Origin: an uncultured Ruthenibacterium sp.
Lineage (GTDB): Bacteria; Bacillota; Clostridia; Oscillospirales; Ruminococcaceae
Direction of reading: 5' to 3'
NCBI GenBank assembly: GCA_944386555.1
Contig: CALXBN010000018.1
Span: forward strand, 1 to 64,000
Length of the DNA: 64,000 nucleotides
Position 1 is the stretch's first letter. The number at the start of each line of letters is the position of its first letter. Made by a program: the position numbers and the translations under genes. Below the pieces are notes generated by a model. The model was given only the letters and a program-made list of their open reading frames with translations, had not been told where the DNA came from and searched no databases. Below, one piece after another: positions 16,785-24,901 of the stretch.

Positions 16785-17465
16785 GTGCTGAATGATACAA
16801 AAAGCATTGTCCTGTATGTGCTGTTCTGCGGCGTTATTCCATATTTGCTGGGATCGCTGAGTTTTTCCATCATTGTATCCAAGGGGATTTACCATCAGGA
16901 TATCCGCAAGTTCGGCTCCGGCAACGCGGGCATGACCAATGTGCTGCGCACCTTCGGCAAGAAGGCTGCAGCCCTCACCATCGTGGGGGACATTGGCAAG
17001 GGCGTGGCGGCAGTGCTGCTGGTCAAGTGGTTTTTCTCCATGCATTTCAATGACCAGATCTATCATCGCGGTGAGGTGCTGGGCATCTATTTGGCGGCGT
17101 TTTTTGCGGTGATCGGCCATGTGTATCCGCTGTATTTCGGCTTCAAAGGCGGCAAGGCTGTCAGTGTGGCCACCGGCGCCATCGCGGCCATCGAGCCGCT
17201 GCTTCTGGTGCCGCTGGTGATCATCTTTTTTGCGGTGCTGTTTGCAGGCAAAATGGTGTCATTGTCCAGTGTCAGCTGTGCGGCGGCATACCCCATCCTG
17301 ACGCTGCTGTACTACTGGCTGTGCCTGGGCGCTGCGCCGTCGATCACGCTGACGGCTACCGTCGGCGCACTGATCATGGCGGCTCTGGTTATCTGGCTGC
17401 ACCGCGGCAACATCAGCCGCATCCGGGCGGGCACGGAGTACAAATTCTTCCAGAAGAAAAAATGA
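16785..17465 (+). CDS. plsY: Glycerol-3-phosphate acyltransferase PlsY
   Basis: A 226-residue integral membrane acyltransferase transferring acyl from acyl-phosphate to glycerol-3-phosphate, the first step of phospholipid synthesis. Family motifs are GSLSFSIIVSK, DIRKFGSGNAGMTNVLR (motif 1 region) and FGFKGGKAVSVATGA. Several hydrophobic membrane segments are evident. Start GTG 16785 has GAGGGGGG upstream. der-plsY adjacency is common in Firmicutes. Confidence 0.95.
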   Translation: MLNDTKSIVLYVLFCGVIPYLLGSLSFSIIVSKGIYHQDIRKFGSGNAGMTNVLRTFGKKAAALTIVGDIGKGVAAVLLVKWFFSMHFNDQIYHRGEVLGIYLAAFFAVIGHVYPLYFGFKGGKAVSVATGAIAAIEPLLLVPLVIIFFAVLFAGKMVSLSSVSCAAAYPILTLLYYWLCLGAAPSITLTATVGALIMAALVIWLHRGNISRIRAGTEYKFFQKKK

Positions 17466-17561
17466 GCGGCCTTAGGTTTCGTTAGAAGACGCAGGAAGGA
17501 GCTGCCGCTTGGCCGGTACAGGCGGCAGTTTGGCCGGGAATGACAAAATCGAAAAAAACAC

Positions 17562-17590
17562 TTGCATTTTTATCTTGGATTTGGTATACT
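17562..17590 (+). promoter_or_regulatory. rpmB promoter
   Basis: TTGCAT (17562-17567), 17-bp spacer, TATACT (17585-17590), 36 bp before the rpmB ATG. Confidence 0.75.
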
Positions 17591-17625
17591 ATTCTAGCTA
17601 CTTGTGAAAGAGGAGGTGCAGTAAG

Positions 17626-17814
17626 ATGGCAAAATGTGATTGCTGCGGCAAAGGCGTGACCTTTGGCATTAAGGTGTCCCACTCCCACCGCCGCGCCAAC
17701 CGTGCTTGGAAGCCCAACGTGCGAAGAGTGAAAGCAGTAGTGGACGGGACCCCCCGTTATATCTACGCCTGCACCCGTTGCCTGCGTTCCGGCAAAGTGA
17801 CCCGTGCGCTGTAA
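17626..17814 (+). CDS. rpmB: Ribosomal protein L28
   Basis: A 62-residue bL28 protein of the zinc-binding type: CDCCGKG near the N-terminus and CTRCLRSGKV near the C-terminus supply the cysteines. The central SHSHRRANRAWKPNV is diagnostic. GAGGAGG precedes ATG 17626. In B. subtilis rpmB lies next to spoVM; here it is 25 kb away from spoVM in its own transcription unit. Confidence 0.97.
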   Translation: MAKCDCCGKGVTFGIKVSHSHRRANRAWKPNVRRVKAVVDGTPRYIYACTRCLRSGKVTRAL

Positions 17815-17828
17815 GTGTGCATAACAGC

Positions 17829-17857
17829 AAGCCCTGTGCCCCGGCACAGGGCTTTTT
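17829..17857 (+). terminator. Intrinsic terminator after rpmB
   Basis: Stem AAGCCCTGTG / CACAGGGCTT around a CCCCGG loop, followed by TTT. Confidence 0.9.
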
Positions 17858-17948
17858 GCTTTGCGCCGGCTGCGGTATTCTCTACGATGCGTTTGTTGCG
17901 CCGGGGCGGCTGGCCGGTTATACTGTTCAGGGGGAGGAGGGATCCCGG

Positions 17949-18533
17949 ATGAACGGCGAAAAAATAGGGGTGCTGATCAGGCGCCTGCGCTGTGAACAAA
18001 GGCTGACCCAACGGCAGCTGGCCGAACGCCTGCATGTATCGGACCGTGCCGTCTCAAAGTGGGAAAATGGCAGAGGATGCCCGGATATTGCGCTTCTGAA
18101 CCGTTTGTGCGATGTGCTGAATGTGGATGTGGCACATTTGCTGGAAGGAGAAGCGGCGCCCAATCCCCCGGAAGGAGGCAATATGAAAAAGAACCGCTAT
18201 TACGTGTGTCCGTCCTGTGGGAATTTGGTGATTGAAACCGGGGAAGGGGCGGTATCCTGCTGCGGACGCCCGCTGACGCCGCTGGTGCCGACCAAAGCCG
18301 GTGAGAAGCAGCGCCTGCAGGCACAGCGTGTGGAGGATGAATGGTTCATTACAACAGATCATCCAATGACCAAAGAATCCCACATTCCGTTTGTGGCATT
18401 TGTCACCGGAGAGCAGATGATCCTGACGCGTTGCTATCCGGAGTGGGATCTGCAGCTTCGCCTGCCGGTGCGCCGCCACGGGCTGCTGTTGTGGTATACC
18501 CCGGAAGATGGCTTGCTCACGCAGCTGCTGTGA
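17949..18533 (+). CDS. XRE regulator fused to a desulfoferrodoxin-like domain
   Basis: A 194-residue two-domain protein. Residues 1-66 are an XRE/Cro helix-turn-helix (LTQRQLAERLHVSDRAVSKWENGRG). Residues 83-112 carry a desulforedoxin-like iron site: C87, C90 and adjacent C104-C105 (CxxC...CC). The remainder resembles a superoxide reductase fold, with the HPMT element (H138), H145 and H177-G. The expected C-x-x-H iron ligand pair is VRRH here, and the first histidine is missing, so the catalytic iron site looks degraded. Likely a redox- or metal-sensing regulator. ATG 17949 has GGGGAGGAGGG upstream. It is monocistronic between rpmB and the M50 operon. Confidence 0.8.
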   Translation: MNGEKIGVLIRRLRCEQRLTQRQLAERLHVSDRAVSKWENGRGCPDIALLNRLCDVLNVDVAHLLEGEAAPNPPEGGNMKKNRYYVCPSCGNLVIETGEGAVSCCGRPLTPLVPTKAGEKQRLQAQRVEDEWFITTDHPMTKESHIPFVAFVTGEQMILTRCYPEWDLQLRLPVRRHGLLLWYTPEDGLLTQLL

Positions 18534-18636
18534 GGAATGCCCGGCGGTCTCTCGGCGCCGGGGCCGTCCACGCTGGCGGCTGCCGTTTTGGAAAATGTCA
18601 GAGAAACGGGGCCTGCAGGCCCGGTGAATAGATGAA

Positions 18637-18669
18637 AAGGGCATGCCGCGGCTGCGGCGTGCTTTTCTG
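18637..18669 (+). terminator. Intrinsic terminator after the XRE-desulfoferrodoxin gene
   Basis: GCATGCCGC / GCGGCGTGC stem (one G-T pair) with GGCT loop, then TTTTCTGTTTT. Confidence 0.75.
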
Positions 18670-18865
18670 TTTTGCACTCAGCGTAGCCGAGTTCTGCTGT
18701 CGCGGCGAAAGACTTGATAAAAGTTGTGGCGTCTTTTTGGCGTTTTTGCCTGCATTCGGCCGGCAACGCTCCTTCCGGCCTGCTGCAGGGCCGGCGGAAG
18801 AGGCTTTCCCATCCTGCAAACCGACGGGATCTGGACCGTCATTCCTGCCGTGAGGAGCAAACACG

Positions 18866-18905
18866 CCCGGGCATACTTGCCCTTTTGTATGCCGGGTGAT
18901 ATAAT
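18866..18905 (+). promoter_or_regulatory. Promoter of the M50-scpAB operon inside an inverted repeat
   Basis: TTGCCC (18877-18882), 17-bp spacer, perfect TATAAT (18900-18905). The -35 box is in the loop of a dyad CCCGGGCATAC (18866-18876) / GTATGCCGGG (18887-18896). The placement suggests an operator; no T-run follows, so it is not a terminator. Confidence 0.65.
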
Positions 18906-18956
18906 AAATTATCTATGGTGCAGCCGCGCAGGCGGGCAGAAAGGGGAGAAGTGCCG

Positions 18957-19613
18957 ATGGACTGGAATCTGCTGGCCGTATATCTGGCCCGGGCCGTTGC
19001 ACTTTTAACGGCGATTCCCGTTCATGAGAGCGCCCATGCCTGGGCTTCTTGGAAACTGGGAGATCCTACGGCCAAAAATGCCGGCCGCCTGTCGCTGAAC
19101 CCACTGCGGCATTTGGACCCTTTTGGCGCGCTGTGTATGCTGCTGGTGGGCTTCGGCTGGGCCAAACCGGTTCCGGTGGCGGCAGTCACACGCTTCCGTC
19201 ATCCTCGGCGGGATATGGCGCTGTCGGCTGCGGCGGGGCCGCTCTCCAATTTGTTCCTGGCATACCTGTGTATGGTTTTGTATAAGCTGGTGTACTATTT
19301 GGCCCCTTACACCACCGCATGGGTTTTTGTGTGCACGGTGCTTATCACGATGCTGCAGGTGAATGTGACACTGGCGGTGTTTAATTTGCTGCCGGTGCCG
19401 CCGCTGGACGGCAGCCGCATTTTCAATGTGCTGCTGCCGCCGCGCGTTTACTTCGGCGTTATGCGGTACGAACGGTATATCCTGCTGGGATTGTTTGCCC
19501 TGCTGTGGCTGGGCGTGCTGGATGGACCGTTGAATTTTTTGTATGCCGGTGCGCTGAACGCATTGGAACTCGCTACACGGTATATTGATTGGATCTTGCT
19601 GCTTTTGCGCTGA
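18957..19613 (+). CDS. Site-2 protease family (M50) membrane metallopeptidase
   Basis: A 218-residue integral membrane protein with HESAH (H23, E24, H27) in the first membrane segment and NLLPVPPLDGS (D151) as the third zinc ligand, the hallmark of S2P-type M50 proteases. About five hydrophobic segments. Short M50 proteins of this type typically precede scpA in clostridia; their substrate is unknown. ATG 18957 follows AAGGGGAG. scpA starts 13 bp after its stop. Confidence 0.92.
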   Translation: MDWNLLAVYLARAVALLTAIPVHESAHAWASWKLGDPTAKNAGRLSLNPLRHLDPFGALCMLLVGFGWAKPVPVAAVTRFRHPRRDMALSAAAGPLSNLFLAYLCMVLYKLVYYLAPYTTAWVFVCTVLITMLQVNVTLAVFNLLPVPPLDGSRIFNVLLPPRVYFGVMRYERYILLGLFALLWLGVLDGPLNFLYAGALNALELATRYIDWILLLLR

Positions 19614-19626
19614 ACCGGAGGCTTTG

Positions 19627-20319
19627 ATGGAACAGCTGACATTTCATATAGAAGACTTTGAAGGCCCGCTGGACCTGCTGCTGTACCTGGTCTCCAAGAA
19701 CAAGATGAACATCTACGATGTGGAGATCCTGTCCCTGATTGATCAGTATGTGGCAGTGGTGCACGGCTTCAGCCCCGAGGAAATGGACCGCGCCAGCGAA
19801 TTTATTGAACTGGCCGCGCGGTTGGTGCAGATGAAATCTTACTTTCTGCTGCCCCGCAGTGAAGAAGCGGAGCGGATCAAGGAAGAACTGACCGGCCTGC
19901 TGGTAGAGTATTCTCTGTGCAAACAGGTGGCCGGCCGCCTGCGGGAAATGGGAAAGGGCGTGTTCAATGCGGTACGCCCCGCAATGGAGACAGAGCCGGA
20001 CCATACCTATCGCCTGCGCCACGATGCGCAGGTGCTGGCGGACGCGTACGATGCCCTGCGCGGAAAAGGGGTGCAGAATCCTGCGCCCCGGGCCGAACAG
20101 TTTGAGGCGCTGACGGCGGCACCCTTTGTCAGCGTGGGGTCCCGTATCATTCATGTGCTGCGCGGGCTGGTAACGGGCAAGGTAAAAAAGCTGCGCCAGC
20201 TGTTTGCCAAGGACGGGAGCCGCAGCCAGACCATCGCCACATTCCTGGCTGTGCTGGAATTGGTTCGGGCAGGCCGTATCTGCATCGACCCGGATGAAAG
20301 CCTGTCGGTGAAGCGATGA
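19627..20319 (+). CDS. scpA: Segregation and condensation protein A
   Basis: A 230-residue kleisin subunit of the SMC-ScpAB condensin that compacts and segregates the nucleoid. N-terminal FEGPLDLLLYLVSKNKMNIYDVEI is the ScpA signature that binds the SMC neck. The C-terminal winged helix (about 165-225) binds the SMC head. ATG 19627 (CGGAGGCTTTG upstream). Followed 13 bp later by scpB. Confidence 0.96.
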   Translation: MEQLTFHIEDFEGPLDLLLYLVSKNKMNIYDVEILSLIDQYVAVVHGFSPEEMDRASEFIELAARLVQMKSYFLLPRSEEAERIKEELTGLLVEYSLCKQVAGRLREMGKGVFNAVRPAMETEPDHTYRLRHDAQVLADAYDALRGKGVQNPAPRAEQFEALTAAPFVSVGSRIIHVLRGLVTGKVKKLRQLFAKDGSRSQTIATFLAVLELVRAGRICIDPDESLSVKR

Positions 20320-20332
20320 AGGGGGAGAAGGG

Positions 20333-20926
20333 ATGGATCTGAAGCATGCGAAGGGAGCTGTGGAAGCAATGCTGTTTGCCCACGGCGAGCCGGTAAGTGC
20401 TGCACAGCTGAGCGAAGTGCTGGAACTTGACGAGGAGACGGTCATCCGGCTGCTTCATAGCCTGCAGGATGACTATGAATCGCAGAACCGCGGCCTGTGC
20501 CTGCTGCGCCTGGAGGAGCGCTGGCAGCTGTCCACTAAGAATGCTTACAGCAGCCAGGTGAAAGCGGTGCTGGATAAACGCCGCAACACGCCGCTGAGCC
20601 AGGCGGCTCTGGAAACGCTTGCGATTATCGCATACAACCAGCCGGTGTCCCGTTCCTTTGTGGAACAGGTGCGCGGTGTGGATTCCTCTTCCGCGGTGCA
20701 GACACTGATCCAGAAAGGGCTGGTGGAGGAGGCGGGACGGCTGGATTTGCCCGGCCGGCCGGTATCCTTTAGAACAACGGATGTGTTTTTGCGCACTTTT
20801 GGACTGCATGACTTGTCCGAGCTGCCGCCGCTGCACGGGGAAGAAAACTTTCCGGCTGCGGATGAGCCGGCGCCTGCGGTACAGCAGGCGCCGGAGGACG
20901 GCGGGCCGGGGCCCGCCGACGGCTGA
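20333..20926 (+). CDS. scpB: Segregation and condensation protein B
   Basis: A 197-residue tandem winged-helix protein dimerising on ScpA. The conserved PLSQAALETLAIIAYNQPVSR and VRGVDSSSAVQTLI are present (about residues 84-125). The C-terminus from about 165 is an acidic, Pro/Ala-rich tail. Start ATG 20333 has GGGGAGAAGGG close upstream. The stop TGA shares its A with the next start (TGATG). Confidence 0.96.
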   Translation: MDLKHAKGAVEAMLFAHGEPVSAAQLSEVLELDEETVIRLLHSLQDDYESQNRGLCLLRLEERWQLSTKNAYSSQVKAVLDKRRNTPLSQAALETLAIIAYNQPVSRSFVEQVRGVDSSSAVQTLIQKGLVEEAGRLDLPGRPVSFRTTDVFLRTFGLHDLSELPPLHGEENFPAADEPAPAVQQAPEDGGPGPADG

Positions 20927-21624
20927 TGCCGCCCCTGGCTTGGGCGGCACTGGCCTTGCTGGCCTTGCTGGTGCTGCTGCTGGCTGTACCGGTGCGCATT
21001 GAGGCGCAGGTGAAGTATGACGCGCCTTCGCTGCGGCTGAAGGTCCTGTTTGTGTCAGTACAGCTGTGGCCCCCCAAAGAAAAGCGCCGACGCCCAAAAG
21101 CGGAAAGCCGGCGGCCTCAGCATCTGCGCGGGGCCTCTTCGGAACAGCAGGCGGCCAAAGCCGGACAGGATGCGGCAGAAAAGGCAGGGGGTCCGGATTT
21201 GCAGCAGGCAGATGAGAAAGAGGCGGTGCCGTCCGGCGGTGTGCAGCCTCACCTGCGGGATTTGGTGCACGGCGCACGGCTGTCGGACCTTGTGCGGATC
21301 ATTACCACGGCCGGCGGCATCATGCGCCTGGTGTTCCGGGTGATCCGGGTGCGGGATGTGCAGCTGGTGCTGCCCGTCCATGATGAAGATGCTGCCCAAA
21401 CGGCCATTCAGTACGGGCAGGTGCAGGCATGGCTGGGCGGTATTTTCGGGACGCTGCAGAATTTTCTGGATTTTCGCCTCAAACAGGTGGATATCATCCC
21501 GGATTTTGCGGGAAGTTATAAATATCGCAGATATTTCTATTGTAAAATCATGGCCACACCGTTTATAATGATGGTAGCGGCCATCTACGCGTTTACACGC
21601 CTGCGGGCCGGGCGCGGTATCTAA
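20926..21624 (+). CDS. DUF2953 membrane-anchored protein
   Basis: A 232-residue protein beginning with a strong membrane segment (residues 4-22), a basic/charged linker rich in Lys, Arg and Gln (about 45-110), and a globular DUF2953-like end with LRLVFRVIRV and QVDIIPDFAGSYKYRRYFYCKI. DUF2953 proteins regularly sit directly before ytfJ in spore-forming Firmicutes. Molecular function unknown. ATG overlaps the scpB stop by one base, giving tight coupling. Confidence 0.85.
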   Translation: MPPLAWAALALLALLVLLLAVPVRIEAQVKYDAPSLRLKVLFVSVQLWPPKEKRRRPKAESRRPQHLRGASSEQQAAKAGQDAAEKAGGPDLQQADEKEAVPSGGVQPHLRDLVHGARLSDLVRIITTAGGIMRLVFRVIRVRDVQLVLPVHDEDAAQTAIQYGQVQAWLGGIFGTLQNFLDFRLKQVDIIPDFAGSYKYRRYFYCKIMATPFIMMVAAIYAFTRLRAGRGI

Positions 21625-21642
21625 CGGCTGGGAGGTTTTATT

Positions 21643-22047
21643 ATGGCGGAACGGGAGCATCCGATCCAGGGTCTGATGGATGTGACGCTGGAAAAGATCA
21701 AAAAAATGGTGGATTCCAACACCATCATTGGCAATCCCATCAATATGGCGGATGGCACCATGATCCTGCCCATCTCCAAGGTGACCTTCGGCTTTGCTTC
21801 CGGCGGATCGGATTTCCCCAGTAAAAGCAATAAAGAATTGTTCGGCGGCGGCGGCGGTGCCGGCGTCAGCATTTCACCGATTGCCTTTTTGGTGGTACAT
21901 GGAAGCAATGTGCGCATGATCCAGCTGGCGGATACATCCAACAGTGTAGACCGCGCCATCGGCATGGTGCCGGAAATGGTGGACAAAATTGCAGACCTGT
22001 TTAAAAAAGAACCGAAGGAACAAAACGATTCGGCCGGCGAGACGTGA
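21643..22047 (+). CDS. ytfJ: GerW family sporulation protein YtfJ
   Basis: A 134-residue YtfJ/GerW protein. Diagnostic features are HPIQGLMDVTLEKIKKMVD at the N-terminus, GTMILPISKVTFGFASGGSDF, and a Gly-rich loop (GGGGGAGVSISPIAFLVV). In B. subtilis GerW is a forespore protein needed for germination response. Here it follows DUF2953 in the scp operon, the usual clostridial arrangement. ATG 21643 preceded by GGGAGG. Confidence 0.95.
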   Translation: MAEREHPIQGLMDVTLEKIKKMVDSNTIIGNPINMADGTMILPISKVTFGFASGGSDFPSKSNKELFGGGGGAGVSISPIAFLVVHGSNVRMIQLADTSNSVDRAIGMVPEMVDKIADLFKKEPKEQNDSAGET

Positions 22048-22113
22048 GCCTTCCCGGCGGGGCGGGAGCGTATGGAAACGGCTTCCGCCTTTTTTACGGC
22101 AAGGAGAGTGGAT

Positions 22114-22968
22114 ATGAAAGAGCGAATTCAAAAAGTGCTCAGCGAACAAGGTGTATGCTCCCGCCGGGCGGCGGAGGAACTGCTGCGCCAGGGCCGGGTG
22201 AAGCTGAACGGCCATCCGGCCGGGCTGGGGGATAAGATGGACCCGGCCCAGGATATTCTGAGCGTAGACGGACAGCGGGTATATATGGCGCGCCGGACCG
22301 AGAAGTATTACTATATGCTGCACAAACCCCGGGGCTATATTACCACCACCAGCGATGAGCGCGGCCGCAAGACGGTGATGGATCTGATGGCGGATGCCCC
22401 GGTGCGGGTCTATCCGGTGGGCCGCCTGGACAAGGACAGCGAAGGGCTGCTGCTGCTGACCAATGACGGTGAATTTGCCAATCTGCTCACCCATCCCAGT
22501 CACGGTGTGTCCAAGCTGTACCGGGTAACTGTGCGTCCCCACGCCAGCGAGGAGCAGATCCTCGCATTGACAGATGGTGTGGAGCTGGACGACGGCACCA
22601 AAACACAGCCGGCGGTGATCCGGGTGGTGAGTGATGAACCCGGGCGCACCGTGCTGGAAATGACCATCCGTGAGGGGAAAAACCGGCAGATCCGCCGAAT
22701 GTGTGAGGCCGTGGGGCTGGATGTGATCCGCCTGCGGCGCACGGCTCTGGGTGCGGTACGGCTGGGGATGCTGCAGCCCGGGCAGTATCGGGAACTGACA
22801 AGCCAGGAAGTCAAAGCACTGCGGGTGGCTGCCCAGCGAGGCAAGGCTACGGCGCAGATCCGGAAAAATACCCAACGGAATGCCCAGCGGCGGGCGGCGG
22901 CAAAACCGCACGGCGTGCGTGCGCCAAAAGGTGCCGCAGCCCGCAGGCGGAGGGAGGCGGGCCGGTGA
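22114..22968 (+). CDS. rluB: Ribosomal large-subunit pseudouridine synthase, RsuA/RluB family
   Basis: A 284-residue pseudouridine synthase. The N-terminal S4 RNA-binding domain (ERIQKVLSEQGVCSRRAAEELL...) is followed by the RsuA-type catalytic domain with GRLDKDSEGLLLLTNDG carrying the catalytic Asp, and REGKNRQIRRM. The C-terminal ~45 residues are a Lys/Arg-rich tail. Family position fits RluB (23S rRNA) better than RsuA by context, but RluF-type specificity is possible. ATG 22114 has AAGGAG upstream; the in-frame ATG 22072 lacks one. Confidence 0.92.
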   Translation: MKERIQKVLSEQGVCSRRAAEELLRQGRVKLNGHPAGLGDKMDPAQDILSVDGQRVYMARRTEKYYYMLHKPRGYITTTSDERGRKTVMDLMADAPVRVYPVGRLDKDSEGLLLLTNDGEFANLLTHPSHGVSKLYRVTVRPHASEEQILALTDGVELDDGTKTQPAVIRVVSDEPGRTVLEMTIREGKNRQIRRMCEAVGLDVIRLRRTALGAVRLGMLQPGQYRELTSQEVKALRVAAQRGKATAQIRKNTQRNAQRRAAAKPHGVRAPKGAAARRRREAGR

Positions 22969-23357
22969 TGGTGGTGATGCGTCCTATTGACGAGCCCGCC
23001 GTTCTGGACGAGCTGGATGCCGGGCGCTTTGGCGGCGCGGCATCCGGCCTGCGGGGTTATGTGGTGATGGAAGGGCCGGCTTATCACGGCTGGGCGTTGT
23101 TCAGGGTGGAAGCAGGTACGACGCAGGTGCTGGCCTGCTGCCTGGATGAGAAGCCTCTGGTGGATGGCGCTGTGCGGGCCTGTGTGGCAGCGGGCGAAAA
23201 CGCCGGTGCGGTACGGTTTTCCATCTGCACCGATGACGCGCTGCTGGCGGAATGGCTGCGGGTGTTCTGCCCGGGTCGCACACAGCCTGTAGAGAACAGT
23301 GTGCTGTTGGGCGGCTGTGCTGCATCTCAAAGGCCGGCACTGGCTGAAGACAGGTGA
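22968..23357 (+). CDS. Small protein of unknown function, possibly GNAT-like
   Basis: A 129-residue acidic protein starting on ATG 22968, whose A is the last base of the rluB stop; a GTG at 22965 is also possible. It has alternating strands and helices (VLACCLDEKPLVDGAVRACVAAGE) reminiscent of a degenerate GNAT fold, but no clear acetyl-CoA motif. Last gene of the scp-rluB operon. Confidence 0.7.
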   Translation: MVVMRPIDEPAVLDELDAGRFGGAASGLRGYVVMEGPAYHGWALFRVEAGTTQVLACCLDEKPLVDGAVRACVAAGENAGAVRFSICTDDALLAEWLRVFCPGRTQPVENSVLLGGCAASQRPALAEDR

Positions 23358-23406
23358 ATTTTCGGTAAAATCCCGCAAGAAATTGCAGAATTTTACCGGG
23401 AGACTC

Positions 23407-23435
23407 TTGTTATTCATTTGTCAAAATAGTATAAT
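23407..23435 (+). promoter_or_regulatory. Promoter of the transcarboxylase-like operon
   Basis: TTGTTA (23407-23412), 17-bp spacer, perfect TATAAT (23430-23435). A 9-bp dyad CGGTAAAAT...ATTTTACCG (within about 23363-23400) lies just upstream and could be an operator. Confidence 0.65.
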
Positions 23436-23455
23436 AAAATTAATTTGGATTTAAT

Positions 23456-23479
23456 ATCCCCGGGCACTTTTCCGGGGAT
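23456..23479 (+). repeat. Leader hairpin before the transcarboxylase-like operon
   Basis: ATCCCCGG (23456-23463) / CCGGGGAT (23472-23479) around an 8-nt loop in the 5' leader, 25 bp ahead of the first ATG. No T-run, so probably an mRNA-stability or regulatory hairpin. Confidence 0.5.
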
Positions 23480-23503
23480 CAAATCGAAGCAGGAGGTCTG
23501 TTC

Positions 23504-24835
23504 ATGGCAATCGCAACATCCGGCAAGGACGTCCTTGCCAAATTTTACGACGAAGGCGCATATCGGGAACTGTACGCCCAAGGGCAGAGCGCCGTGGTGG
23601 CTGCTTTCGGCAGCGCAAACGGCACACCCGCTTATGCAGTGTGCCAAACCGGTGCGGCTATGTCCGCAAAAGATGCGGCAAAAGTAGTGAAGACGCTTCA
23701 GCTGGCTGCCGAGACGGGCAACCCTGTGGTGACGTTTTACCAGTCTGCCGGCGTCAAGCTGGAAGAAGGGCTGGATGCCCTGGCCGGGACTGCGGAGGTA
23801 GCGGACGCCGTGGCCAAGATCAGCGGTGTGGTGCCGCAGATTGCCGTGGTGACCGGTCTGTGCGGCGCATCCAACGCATTGGCGGCGGCCAATGCGGATT
23901 TGTGCATCATGAGCCGCGAGGCCCAGCTGTTCCTGACCGCCCCCTTCACCAGTGCGGCGGCCGGTGACAAGAAAGAGGGCGCCGGCTCCGCCGATTTTGC
24001 AGCCAAGGCCGGTGTGGCGGCCATTGTGGTGGATAACGCCGAAGAGGCTGCTGCCAAGGCGGCAGAACTGGTGGGCCTGCTGCCTGCCAACAACCTGGCC
24101 GGCCCCGCTGTGTTTGAGCCTGCGGCGCCTGCCGGTAGCTATCAGCTGGCCAAATACAAAGCAGAAGACGCCGTAAAATCCCTGGCCGATGCAGACAGTG
24201 TACTGCCTTTGTACGAAGGCTGCGGCAGCCGCGTGTACACTGCGCTGGCCACTGTGGGCGGTAATGTGGCCGGCATCGCCGCCACGGAAGATGCCGCGCT
24301 GTGCCGGGAGTCTGTCTCTAAGATGGCGCGCTTTGTGCGCCTGTGCGATGCTTTCAGCATTCCGGTTGTCACTGTGGTGAATACCGAGGGCTTTGCCGCC
24401 ACCAGCACCGGCGATGAGGCCGGCGGCCTGCGGGAGGCGGCCCGCCTGTCCGGCACTTATGGTGATGCCACCACCGCACTGGTGAATGTTATCACCGGCA
24501 AAGCATACGGTGCCGCGTGCGCCGCTATGGCTCATGCGGATCTGACGATCGCTGTGGAGGGGTGCACCATCTCTCCGCTGGACCCGAAGGCGGTTGTCAC
24601 GGTTCTGTACAAAGAAGAGCTGGAACAGGGCAATAATATTGCCGGCGATACCGCTAAGAAAGCAGCCCAGTACGCCGCTGAACACTGCAGTGCCGCTGCA
24701 GCGGTGGCTGCCGGCCTGGCGGACTTTGCGGTGCCTGCTGCAGAGGCCCGCGCCGCATTGGTGAGCGCACTGGATATGCTGAGCACCAAACGCACCCAGC
24801 GCCTGCCCAAAAAGCACGGCAATATGGCGCTGTAA
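23504..24835 (+). CDS. Carboxyl transferase subunit (12S/MmdA-like), divergent
   Basis: A 443-residue protein with the two crotonase-type halves of biotin-dependent carboxyltransferases. The N-terminal half is VVAAFGSANGTPAYAVCQTGAAMS...GVVPQIAVVTGLCGASNAL. The C-terminal half has MARFVRLCDAFSIPVVTVVNTEGF and VITGKAYGAACAAMAHADLTIA, the acyl-CoA side. It is about 70 residues shorter than typical MmdA/PccB/12S subunits (about 510), lacks much of their N-terminus and is Ala-rich, so the acyl-CoA specificity is uncertain. AGGAGG precedes ATG 23504. First gene of an operon with a biotin carrier and an OadA-like subunit. Confidence 0.82.
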   Translation: MAIATSGKDVLAKFYDEGAYRELYAQGQSAVVAAFGSANGTPAYAVCQTGAAMSAKDAAKVVKTLQLAAETGNPVVTFYQSAGVKLEEGLDALAGTAEVADAVAKISGVVPQIAVVTGLCGASNALAAANADLCIMSREAQLFLTAPFTSAAAGDKKEGAGSADFAAKAGVAAIVVDNAEEAAAKAAELVGLLPANNLAGPAVFEPAAPAGSYQLAKYKAEDAVKSLADADSVLPLYEGCGSRVYTALATVGGNVAGIAATEDAALCRESVSKMARFVRLCDAFSIPVVTVVNTEGFAATSTGDEAGGLREAARLSGTYGDATTALVNVITGKAYGAACAAMAHADLTIAVEGCTISPLDPKAVVTVLYKEELEQGNNIAGDTAKKAAQYAAEHCSAAAAVAAGLADFAVPAAEARAALVSALDMLSTKRTQRLPKKHGNMAL

Positions 24836-24901
24836 TGGCTATGGCCAGTCCGTCGAATTGGAAAGCAATCGGATGAATCAAGAATACAGGAGGAATTTCT
24901 C

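Larger units (their letters stand above)
18534..18956. other. Non-coding interval between two operons
   Basis: I see no supported gene here; short open frames on both strands are GC-driven and lack ribosome sites. It holds the terminator at 18637-18669 and the promoter/dyad at 18866-18905. Confidence 0.6.

Noticed and set aside
18632..18853. 73-codon plus-strand frame in the interval before the M50 gene
   Set aside because: It begins inside the terminator hairpin, has no ribosome site, and its translation is Cys/Arg-rich with no recognisable feature.
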